Assembly (NCBI RefSeq): GCF_000026945.1
Contig: NC_012865.1
Location: 1-64,000, forward strand
Direction of reading: 5' to 3'
Source of the DNA: Candida dubliniensis CD36
Lineage: Eukaryota > Ascomycota > Pichiomycetes > Serinales > Debaryomycetaceae
DNA length: 64,000 bases
The number at the start of each line of letters is the position of its first letter. Positions within the stretch are counted from its first letter, which is position 1. Under the pieces are notes generated by a model. That model did no database searches. It had not been told where the DNA came from and saw only the letters and a list, made by a program, of their open reading frames with translations. Shown here one piece after another: positions 36,193 to 44,915 of the stretch. The translations under genes and the position numbers were made by a program.

Positions 36193-36817
36193 AATTTACG
36201 AGTGAGTAATTTAGCTGGTTTTCCAAGTCAGGAAAGTTTAGTGATTACTGAAAATGTTAGAAATGGGCATACAATAAACACCTTCTGGATAATGCTTGTT
36301 TAGGAAGCAGTCTAATAGTTGTAAAGTAGAATACAAGTATATTCTTCGCAGTTATTGAAAAAATTTGGCAAAAATTTATTGCCAAAAAAGTTAGACATGC
36401 GGGTGTGGCAAAATAATTGTACAAATACTCTTCAATGTCTTTAGTCCTGTATTATATGAAATGGGATCCAGGTTACACAGAAAACAAAGAGATATCTTTA
36501 CCAAGACCACTAACGATACTAACTCTTAACTGATTCCCCCAAGACGGACAACTAGCCCGACACCAACTACTGCCAGCATGACCGACACACATCTGTACAC
36601 CTCCAACTTTCTCAAATACTGTATCACCACTAGCAATTGATACATTTGGGGTAACCACCGACACAATTAAGTTGCCATTAAATTTATTTCTGAGGACAGG
36701 GGTTTTAGAATTTTATTTTTTTGGAGAAAGAACTTTGTGAAAGAGTTTTCCCCATCATCCTTTTTTGGGAAAAGATTTTTTTTTTGTTTGTGTTTAGATG
36801 CAAAAACATTTACCGCA
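36193..36817. other. Intergenic region with orphan minus-strand frame
   Basis: This holds the upstream side of the tRNA gene and the promoter of the PAP2 gene. A minus-strand open stretch at about 36712-36473 looks coding (see the separate entry). Nothing else is recognised. Confidence 0.45.
36473..36712 (-). pseudogene. Possible gene relic or unseen last exon
   Basis: On the minus strand an 80-codon stretch without ATG reads NSKTPVLRNKFNGNLIVSVV, then SIASGDTVFEKVGGVQMC and WCRASCPSWGNQLRVS, ending in a stop at 36473. The composition is protein-like and not repetitive, with four Cys. There is a stop just upstream in the same frame. Either this is the 3' exon of a spliced gene, with CCTCAG near 36691-36696 as a candidate acceptor, or a decayed gene. 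I found no matching first exon and no known domain. Confidence 0.3.
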
Positions 36818-37810
36818 ATGGTTAGAGATTGGGCGTTCACAATCAATAGACTACAATTCTCAGGCTTAACTACTATATCTTATGTTTTTGATTTCGTATT
36901 CTATTTGACAGTTTTAATTCTTTCAGCTACGTTGGGAAGAACTCTTCCTCCACGCTACCACGAATTCCTGCTTTATGACATTACCCTTAGGTACACACAT
37001 TTTCCAGAAAATGCCATTTTGGTCCGTGTGTGGCTACTAATACTAATATCTGCTGGAATCCCATTTGCTCAGTTCTTGCTATTTACAATATTTATCGTCT
37101 TGCCAATAAGACGACGCATTTGGGATTTTTTTGCCGGTTGTTTATGTTTGCTTGGAGCAATGGCAACACAATTGCTTGTCACAGTGCTTTTGAAAAATAT
37201 AATAGGACTCCCCCGCCCAGATTTCATCGACAGGTGTGAGCCAATGATCCAGAACATTCCCATAACATCATTGTCAACAGTAGCAATATGCACACAGCCA
37301 GACTGGAACTTGGTCCAAGAAGGATTCAGGACTTTCCCCAGCGGTCATCTGTCAACTGTTTTCACAGGAATGACAATAGCTGCATTAAACTTTGCTGCTA
37401 GACTTCAAACATTTGACAATAGAAACAACTCCTTTAAAGTGTTTATCACCATATTGCCGTGGCTTATTGCCGCATGCATAGCCAGCACCAGAGTTAGCGA
37501 CAACAGACACTTTTTAAAAGATATCATTGCTGGTGCATTCATAGGAACGTTTATTGGTTCTGCCTTTTATTTACAATACCACCCTAGTATATTCAACCTA
37601 GCCAATGCAGGCAGATCGTTCCCGCCTCGAAGGTTTGGCATTCAAAGATTTTTCCACAACATTGGCGGATTTTGGAAACTTGAGGGCGAGAACTCGGATC
37701 GGGTATTAGGTGCTGAAGATCTTGAAAAACTTTCCAATGAACAATTGGGCCAACCTGCAAGAATAACATCAATGGCAGATAATATCGAAATTGTAAATAA
37801 ACTACTATAA
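36818..37810 (+). CDS. PAP2-family lipid phosphatase, Dpp1/Lpp1-like
   Basis: The ATG at 36818 (MVRDWAFTINRLQFSGLTTI) gives 330 aa. About six membrane spans are visible, for example FDFVFYLTVLILSATLG and VRVWLLILISAGIPFAQFLL. The three phosphatase motifs are present: LLKNIIGLPRPDF (motif 1, K-x6-R-P), FPSGHLSTVF (motif 2, P-S-G-H) and STRVSDNRHFLKDIIAG (motif 3, S-R-x5-H-x3-D form with S-T-R). Relatives remove phosphate from diacylglycerol pyrophosphate, phosphatidate or similar lipids at the vacuole or Golgi. It converges on VAM7 with overlapping ends (37805-37810). Confidence 0.88.
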   Translation: MVRDWAFTINRLQFSGLTTISYVFDFVFYLTVLILSATLGRTLPPRYHEFLLYDITLRYTHFPENAILVRVWLLILISAGIPFAQFLLFTIFIVLPIRRRIWDFFAGCLCLLGAMATQLLVTVLLKNIIGLPRPDFIDRCEPMIQNIPITSLSTVAICTQPDWNLVQEGFRTFPSGHLSTVFTGMTIAALNFAARLQTFDNRNNSFKVFITILPWLIAACIASTRVSDNRHFLKDIIAGAFIGTFIGSAFYLQYHPSIFNLANAGRSFPPRRFGIQRFFHNIGGFWKLEGENSDRVLGAEDLEKLSNEQLGQPARITSMADNIEIVNKLL

Positions 37811-38698
37811 TATTTTCTTTGCTCTACGTCTCGCCTGCTTGATCTTGCTAGACGTGTAGTCGACCTCCTCATTGAATCGATCCAACATTTCGTTTTGCTC
37901 TTCTACTTCAGCATTAATTAGCTCGCCAATTTGCTTTTGTCGAGCAATCAAGGCTCTAAGCTGGTTTAGTTCTTTATCTTGATTTTGATGAATTTGTATT
38001 TGGTGCTGAAGAAGTTCGTGGTTGTTTAATGGTAAAGTTTCTGGCGTTTCCTTAATTGCTCCACCCAACACCCTCTTTGATTTTGGAACCTCCTGAGCTA
38101 GCAAGTTGTCAATACTTTCTTGTAATTGGGCAATCAACTGCTTCTTCTTTATCGCTTCATCACCTGTACCAATTGTCTTGACCAAGTCAACAATTCGTGG
38201 TTGGTATACACGACTGATTCGATCACGAATATGAATTTTCTCACTAATACTACTGGATGATTCATTGAGTATGTCCAGCTTCAACTTACGATAGACATCG
38301 TGCCAGTTATTCTGCACCGAGTCCAAATCGGCTCGATTATTTTGTAGCATGTCCTTGGTAAATCTGAAATTAGACGGTAACTGCAAAAACGATAACACTT
38401 CTCGTTCGTTTTGAAGTGTGGAATCCTGAATGATATTATTGAGAAATTCTGCAAGTCCCACTTTTCGTTCTTCAATGATGCTGGCCTTGTTAAGCCAGTT
38501 GATACGTTTCCCCGGTAAATCATACGGAAAATCTCGACTATCAATCCCTAGATTTCGACTCAAGTCCAATACCAATTGCTGAAACTCCAGATACCGTTTC
38601 TTTATCGTGAATGAACGAAGTGGGAGTTTGATATTGATTTGATAGTATGTCGATCCACCCACTTCCACTTCATGGGGGATGGTTATAATTGTGGACAT
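37805..38698 (-). CDS. VAM7: Vacuolar Qc-SNARE Vam7
   Basis: 297 aa from ATG 38698. The N-terminal PX domain (about 1-120) holds PHEVEVGGSTYYQINIKLPL, FTIKKRYLEFQQLVLDL with the basic PI3P pocket, and LPGKRINWLNKASIIEERKV. A linker follows, and a C-terminal SNARE helix (about 235-297) has the zero-layer Gln268 in EEQNEMLDRF. There is no membrane anchor. This is exactly the Vam7 layout (S. cerevisiae Vam7 is 316 aa): the PX domain binds vacuolar PI3P and the SNARE pairs with Vam3, Vti1 and Nyv1 for vacuole fusion. It overlaps the PAP2 gene by 6 bp tail to tail. Confidence 0.92.
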   Translation of the reverse strand: MSTIITIPHEVEVGGSTYYQINIKLPLRSFTIKKRYLEFQQLVLDLSRNLGIDSRDFPYDLPGKRINWLNKASIIEERKVGLAEFLNNIIQDSTLQNEREVLSFLQLPSNFRFTKDMLQNNRADLDSVQNNWHDVYRKLKLDILNESSSSISEKIHIRDRISRVYQPRIVDLVKTIGTGDEAIKKKQLIAQLQESIDNLLAQEVPKSKRVLGGAIKETPETLPLNNHELLQHQIQIHQNQDKELNQLRALIARQKQIGELINAEVEEQNEMLDRFNEEVDYTSSKIKQARRRAKKIL

Positions 38699-38729
38699 TG
38701 AATTGGATAGGGAAAAAGAAACTAACTTT

Positions 38730-38765
<36 letters not shown>

Positions 38766-38866
38766 CTCGTGTATTTCTGGAAACACTAGATAAACAGCTA
38801 TGATTGCTATCTGCATTTCCACCTCTTCTCCACACACTCTTTTTCTTGCAAAACCAAGCACAAGAA

Positions 38867-40507
38867 ATGACAAACTACAATTCAACACAAGACGAACAAT
38901 CAAATAACACAGAGGAAAGAAGGTTGAATGAGTCACCTGTCCCTTCCAGTGAAGTGCCTGCTGATGATAGAGAATCAACTCAATTGGAACTGCAACCTTT
39001 GCTAGACCCTGATGACCCCAGAGTATCTCCTTTAAAGTTAGAAAGAATACGATTATTAAAAGTTATTGCCACAGCTTTGGTCTACATAAACTTGGCACTC
39101 TTTGTAGTGTTGTTGGTAAGCCAGTTTTTTGCTATCCCAGGTTTCAATAATCGCGGTAAATCCTTTTTGGGGCTTGATTTAGCCTTGGTGAGCTTATTCA
39201 TAAATTTGACTACCAATTGGTTTTTTGCAGTCCCTGCTTATTACGAGAGAATATTAGGGTACGTTACGTCCGGGCTTTTATTTATTGATTTCATTGTTGC
39301 GTTGCTTGTATCGCCTGTTCGACACAGTTTGGGGTTTTTAGATTTATCACTTATTGTCTGGGCGTGCCTCAACTCGTTGTTTAGCTCTTTGATTGGTTAT
39401 TGGGTTGAAGAAGGTAAGCATTATCAAGAGATTCGGTTAACTGGAAGAATCGAAAAACGTAAAACCATAAGTGAGCTAGTCATTATATTTTTCAAGGTCT
39501 TGGGTGAGATTGTAATACTATGGATAGTTTGGTGTATTAGCTTGACATTGTGGATAAACTGTTTTGACACCCACGAACAGCCATGGGGTAAATTAGTTCC
39601 AGTTAACAATAGCCAGTTCCGAGTACATCTAGCGTGTTTTGGCGACGTTCATGCCAAATCAGACCAGCCAATTGTCCTTGTTGAAGGAGGGCAATCAACC
39701 TCAAGCGAGGCTTTTCAAGAATGGATCGAGGAGTTGCACCATTTGAACAAAGTTGAAAGGTATTGTATCTGGGATCGACCAGGCTATGGGTTTTCTGATT
39801 CAGCCCCTCCACCAGAGTCTTTGGGGATTGTCACAGAATACTTGACGGAAGCGTTGAGAAAGGAAAAGATCGAAGGTCCATTTGCCGTTGTTGGATTCGA
39901 TATTGGTGGGTTGTATGCAAGAATGTTTGCTAGCAGAAATAGAGCCAAGATTCAGTCTATTCTATTTGTTGATAGCTGGTCGCCTGATTTGTTAAAGAAA
40001 TGGCCATTTAGTGGCAGTGGCAGAAAAAATGAAAGCACAAAAGTTTTCAAGAAATCTCTTGAAGTTATGGACAATATAACCGGGTTCAAATTATGGTTAC
40101 GAGGATTTGTATCGCCCTTGGGAATTGTCCCAAACTTACACTGGTTTTTACACCCTATGCGATTCTCCAGCAAGAGCAGAGTATTTGGTCGCGATATGGT
40201 GTACCTGTCTAAATATATTAGAGCTCGATGCCAAGAGCAATTGGTTTCTGGGATATTGTCGTACAATGAAGTTATGGATGCCGATATCAATGACTTGAAT
40301 GTAGGAGTTATATCATCTGATTTTATGATAAAAAAACTGTTGAACTGGGGGAAATGGCAAAATGAAATCAGCAAACTAAGCAGAAAAACAAGTGAGTGGG
40401 TGATTGCTGAAAATAGTGATCATTTTATTTGGACCAGTTCAAAAGGTAGAAAGGAGTTACAACAACTATTATTAAGACTAATAGGTGAACAAGAGTATGT
40501 TAGGTAG
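38867..40507 (+). CDS. Membrane alpha/beta hydrolase with Asp at nucleophile site
   Basis: The ATG at 38867 (MTNYNSTQDEQSNNTE) gives 546 aa. After an acidic cytosolic start, about five membrane spans follow (about 65-240, for example VIATALVYINLALFVVLLVS and LGEIVILWIVWCISLTLWI). An alpha/beta hydrolase domain begins near residue 265: IVLVEGGQSTSSEAF, YCIWDRPGYGFSDSAPPP, then FAVVGFDIGGLYARMF where Asp stands at the usual Ser, and a C-terminal ENSDHFIW with the likely catalytic His. Asp is the nucleophile in epoxide hydrolases and haloalkane dehalogenases (GHDWGG form). Substrate unknown. The 5' side has a ~34-base T-run (38731-38764) shared with VAM7. Confidence 0.8.
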   Translation: MTNYNSTQDEQSNNTEERRLNESPVPSSEVPADDRESTQLELQPLLDPDDPRVSPLKLERIRLLKVIATALVYINLALFVVLLVSQFFAIPGFNNRGKSFLGLDLALVSLFINLTTNWFFAVPAYYERILGYVTSGLLFIDFIVALLVSPVRHSLGFLDLSLIVWACLNSLFSSLIGYWVEEGKHYQEIRLTGRIEKRKTISELVIIFFKVLGEIVILWIVWCISLTLWINCFDTHEQPWGKLVPVNNSQFRVHLACFGDVHAKSDQPIVLVEGGQSTSSEAFQEWIEELHHLNKVERYCIWDRPGYGFSDSAPPPESLGIVTEYLTEALRKEKIEGPFAVVGFDIGGLYARMFASRNRAKIQSILFVDSWSPDLLKKWPFSGSGRKNESTKVFKKSLEVMDNITGFKLWLRGFVSPLGIVPNLHWFLHPMRFSSKSRVFGRDMVYLSKYIRARCQEQLVSGILSYNEVMDADINDLNVGVISSDFMIKKLLNWGKWQNEISKLSRKTSEWVIAENSDHFIWTSSKGRKELQQLLLRLIGEQEYVR

Positions 40508-40692
40508 TTTGTATTGGCGCATATATTTTAGTAGTGGTAGTAATCAAAAAAAAAAAAAAAAAAAAAAAGAAAAAAACTAAAACGACAACAAATTCAACAA
40601 AACGAGATTCAACATTTCTCAAGGTAATTTTGTTGTCGTTTCATCTTTTTTTTCTTTTTTCCTTTTAGAGAGACGGGCCATAGAAATCACAG

Positions 40693-40835
40693 ATGCCAGA
40701 AAGCTCATCCAACATGATAGGCAGGGAAGCTGCACCGTCCAATCGAAGAACATTGTCGTCCAAGTCCAATAACTCAACACCACCTATAAACTCGTCAGGG
40801 TCGAGTCGTCCATCATCGCCATTAGAGCCACCCTC

Positions 40836-40873
<38 letters not shown>

Positions 40874-41868
40874 CACAACAAACATCTAGAAGACCATCTT
40901 TTGGTTTGAATTTTTTAAATAATTTTACCATGCGCTCGCATTCATCTGAAACAGCATCACAGCCATTAATGTCAAATAGTCCTACTTTGGGGAACGTGCA
41001 TTCGCACACGCAAGACGAGGTCTCGGGCAATAGTCAATCATTCCATGAAGTTGCTGAAGAGTCTCCATTAGAGGAGGAGGAAGAAGCATCTCAAGAAAAT
41101 GGACAGCCCCAAAACCCTGCATCAGAAGGATTACCACCAGCACAGGATGCTACATACATTGACGAAGAGGCAAAGGGCGGGTTAGATAAAGACGGGTTCT
41201 TTTCAGTGAGATTAACGCCATTAATCGATCATTCGTCAACATCGTCAGGACTATATTTTTCACCAATAATTCGTCGGCTACCACCAAAGACATCAATCAA
41301 CATAGGGAGATACACTGAAAAAAACAAGGCTGCAGCACATGCACCTCAGGGCTCTTCAGCACCGATTGTTTTTAAAAGCAAGGTTGTTTCACGTACACAT
41401 GCATTGTTCTTTTGTAATGAAGATGGCCAATGGTTTCTAAAAGATACGAAAAGCTCGTCGGGTACATTCCTCAATCATATTAGACTTTCGCCGGCATCAC
41501 AAGAGAGTTCGTTGATGCCTATCATAGATGGTGATATAATTCAATTAGGAATGGACTATAGAGGGGGCACTGAAGAAGTGTACCGACTGGTCAAAATGAG
41601 ATGCCACTTTAATAACAGCTGGCAGCGGAAAATGAACCCTTATAATATTGAAATGTTTAAAAAATTGCAAATAGGGGACAAACAAGCCACCGAATGTTCA
41701 ATTTGTTTGAACGCCATACAACCTGGCCATCCACTATTTATAAGTACGTGTGGCCATTGGTGGCATTATAGATGCATACACCCATTACTACAGAAAAGCT
41801 ATCCCCTGTTTTCATGCCCCAATTGTCGATATGTTTGTGATTTGGAGTATTTTTCAGAGTCAGAATAG
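40693..41868 (+). CDS. DMA1: FHA-RING E3 ubiquitin ligase, Dma1/Dma2 type
   Basis: 391 aa from ATG 40693. The disordered N-terminus has a polyglutamine run of 12 (about 51-62) coded by CAA repeats. An FHA domain follows (about 170-300) with SINIGRYTEKN, SKVVSRTHALFFCNEDGQWF and KDTKSSSGTFLNHIRLSP, which together bind phosphothreonine. The C-terminal RING (about 335-377) reads CSICLNAIQPGHPL, CGHWWHYRCIHPL and CPNCR. This FHA-then-RING order is the Dma1/Dma2 (Chfr/RNF8-related) family, which acts in septin positioning and the spindle position checkpoint. One gene is expected in Candida where S. cerevisiae has two. Confidence 0.9.
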
Positions 41869-42104
41869 TAGTATTCTTGTTTTGTGAGCAATGTTTGTAG
41901 TTGTAACATATACATATATATTTCTTTCTTCACATATGTAGATGCTTGAATTTATAAATGATACGAGTGATGTTTAGCGTGGCCCTGCACATTAGCAGTT
42001 TTGGTGTTGTTTACTTTTTCTGTTTTTCAACATCCAATTTTTTTTTTTTTTTTTTGAAAGTTTTTTTTTTTTTTTTTACTCTGTTGTTTGGCGTTACTAC
42101 AACA
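41869..42104. other. Spacer with long T-runs
   Basis: A 236-bp spacer between DMA1 and the PIG-S-like gene, with T-runs at 42040-42054 and 42061-42077. The frame through it is open only because of the T-runs. Confidence 0.5.
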
Positions 42105-42800
42105 ATGTCAGCCATAAAAACTAAACCCAATCCAACCATAACCAATGCTAGAAGAATAATCATACTAGTTACCATCTTGTTGGTGTTACCATTTGCTGGA
42201 TATTACTATCTAGAACACTCAACAACATCAAGCGTATTCATTGAAGAGCCAATTTTCCAACAAGTTCACGTATCGATTGTGTCTGATGGCAACAAGAAGA
42301 TTGATTTGGGTATAGAAAGCTTATTTGATGAGATTATTCCGGCAGAGTTTAAGGATAGGTTGGGAATAACAACCAATATACAGAATAACATTGAATTGTT
42401 CAAACTGAATTCCAGTGTGTTGGAACCATCAGAGATACCTTATTTGATTAATTTAGATGAATTATACAGTACCAACAATTTAAATTATGTGATATTTTTG
42501 CCTCAAAACGGATTGACTATTAAGGACTCAACTACCAACAGTTTCACAGTTGAAGGGTTCGGCACAATTGGTATATTGAATGATTGGAGCTTACAAAAGA
42601 AGGATTTGTTACCCCTTCTCAATATTTTTAAATCTAATTTAATAAGGACATTGAAACAGTCTCAAAGTGCAACACCAAAGGGAGTTTCCACTGAGATTAC
42701 ATCATTCACACCAATGGATCATAAATTAGCAGTGTTTCTACCAATTCTTGGTCCAATTGGGATTTCAATATTAAATGGCTTGGCAAATTTTTCGAAATAA
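42105..42800 (+). CDS. Short PIG-S/Gpi17-like membrane protein
   Basis: The ATG at 42105 (MSAIKTKPNPTITNARRII) gives 231 aa. One membrane span lies near the N-terminus (RRIIILVTILLVLPFAGYYYL) and a second hydrophobic segment at the C-terminus (KLAVFLPILGPIGISILNGL). Between them LNYVIFLPQNGLTIKDSTTN then SFTVEGFGTIGILNDWSLQ and KKDLLPLLNIFKSNLI resembles the PIG-S stretch with SF(x)PQWGG..I.N and a helix with sQLl. Gpi17/PIG-S is a GPI transamidase subunit in the ER, normally over 500 aa with a span at each end. Here the lumenal part is less than half as long. The call is tentative. Confidence 0.4.
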   Translation: MSAIKTKPNPTITNARRIIILVTILLVLPFAGYYYLEHSTTSSVFIEEPIFQQVHVSIVSDGNKKIDLGIESLFDEIIPAEFKDRLGITTNIQNNIELFKLNSSVLEPSEIPYLINLDELYSTNNLNYVIFLPQNGLTIKDSTTNSFTVEGFGTIGILNDWSLQKKDLLPLLNIFKSNLIRTLKQSQSATPKGVSTEITSFTPMDHKLAVFLPILGPIGISILNGLANFSK

Positions 42801-44915
42801 TAGGCCAGTTAGGCTGTACTCCTGTTAGTTATTATTTAGAAGAAATATAAACTGGTGATTTAAAGTGTGTATGCTATTGTAATATTCAACCTTTAATTTT
42901 TGCCAAGGTCAATCGAATTTTCTGTTAAAAATATATACGATAGAATAAGCTTGTGCTATATATACTCACTTCTCTTGCTCCGCTTTCTGAAATGACCAGA
43001 TCACCCCTCTCCTCTATCATTTGAGTACATGGTAGCTTGTGTTTTGGGAGGGACCAACGTAGAACGACTAGCTTATCGACGGTTGATATGTTGTGGATAG
43101 CCCCTCCTCCTTTCCCTGGCATCACAAAAATTCACCCACTAAGAAATAAAATAAAAGATAATAACCGTTACGTCAACATAATACACTGTTTAGAAATATA
43201 ATTTTGTTCCCAAAAAACAAAGGAGTTGGCAGGAAAAAAAGAAAGACCAATCAGCAAGGAGATCAAATACGAAAAGCATAGTGAGAATAGAATGAGGGGG
43301 AGAAGTAAGAGAAGTTTGTAATTACAATTGAATCCACAAGTCTTGTTTATGGGATGGTTTCAGTGTTGAAGGATCTAAATCCCATCTTTGCAGATAAAGT
43401 AAATTCTCTGCATTATTAGGATTTCTCGAACGAAAGCTTCCTCCACCACTGTAAGTCAAGGGTTGTTCGGTTTTTTTTTTTTGCCCCAGATTAAAACCGA
43501 CTTACGTGGAGTTAACGCTAGAGATATTGTGTAACAAATTTAAGCGAAGGAAGTAAAAAACATAAAAAAAAAAAAAATAACTGGACTTGCTTGCAGCACC
43601 ACCATCTCCGATGGCCCTTTTGAAAAGAAATTGAAGTAGTATTCTACAGCACCAGAAGATACGTATATCAATATGATCGAGCACCTCAAACGTGTGTATT
43701 AATTAGCAAGTTATTAACCTATCTCTGTACCTACATCCTGTGGTCACCCTTCTGCATATCTCAAAAAAGGTTAATTATTCCCAGATATGACAACTATAAT
43801 CTTAGGGACACGTGAATAAACCATTCGTCTCTATACACAAGAAAAAGAAAAGATGCAAAACAAAAAAATCAGGCCATTTGGATTATTGTGCAGGACTCGC
43901 AATTTTTGCAATTTTAATTTTCCTATTGTTATTCAGAGTGTCACAACAATAAACTCTTGTCCATACATATTCACACATTTTGCTATTTTTGAGTTCTAAC
44001 AAACCACAAAAATACATGACAATTAAGACGGTTCTAGTAAAGAGAGTTTTAAGAGGTTTAGAAAAGGAGGTCGGGAAAAAAAAAATGACCTGATAAAAAA
44101 ATTAAATAATTTTCTTTTTTGTTTTCATCTCTTTCTTTTTAACTAATCAAAAGTGAATTCAAACTGAACTCAATTTTTCCATTATAAATCGAATCCCATA
44201 GTAAAAGGAAAAGTATCCACGGTTCTCCATCGATCAATAATATTTTGAAATTAGAATTGAGTTTTTGTATTCAATTATAACAAAAATTATTTTCCGTCCA
44301 ATAAAAAATTTTTTATATTTTGATATATCTTTCTTTTTTTTTTTTTTTTTTCCTTTTTATTTTATTCCAACCATACAGCCTACTAGCCATATCTAGTAGT
44401 ACCAACATAGACAGCTTATATCATTGATTTAATTATATTACAAGAATAAACAAGCTTTCAGGATATAATTTTAATTGGATTGATATCACCACAGTTTCCC
44501 TATACATATTTTTTTGTCGTCCCCCTTTTTTTTTTTTTTCACAAGGTAACGCTATTTAAGCACAAACTATCACGCTTATAAAACAGGTCTCATCCATCAT
44601 AGGGTTATCCTGTTTATTTATTTTACTATATTTATTAGAGCCTATTCCATCAGAGGTTTCCTATTTTTTTGAAAGAAAGAATCTTTTTCTTTAGTGTGTG
44701 CATCAGAATCCAAAAAAAAAAAAAAACTCGTTCGATTTTGTTTTTGAATCCAACAATAACTTTTTTTCTACACGTAAATCAACGGTGTTCAATATCCATT
44801 TATCGTCGTGTTACGAATTATTATTATAATATTTATTTATAATTCAACCAACTATTTTGATTTTGTTGTTGTTCACAGGTAAAGGAACAATTCTTTAGTT
44901 ATAACTATCTACAAC
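42801..44915. other. Long upstream region of CPH2
   Basis: 2.1 kb without a gene. It contains a block of higher GC at about 42985-43135 with an SRE-like ATCACCCCTC (43000-43009), a CCAATCA (about 43228-43236), a CACGTG E-box (43810-43815), and several A/T runs (43560-43580, 44334-44351, 44526-44540). Such length is usual for regulators with long 5' leaders in this clade. The last ~500 bases before the ATG are T- and A-rich, as in yeast leaders. No tRNA is seen. Confidence 0.5.

Noticed and set aside
42985..43135. Known snRNA, RNase P or SRP RNA in the GC-richer block
   Set aside because: I could not find the conserved motifs of any of these; kept only as an open finding.
44700..44915. Intron in the CPH2 leader (CACAG before the ATG)
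   Set aside because: No matching GTATGT donor with TACTAAC branch site could be identified upstream.
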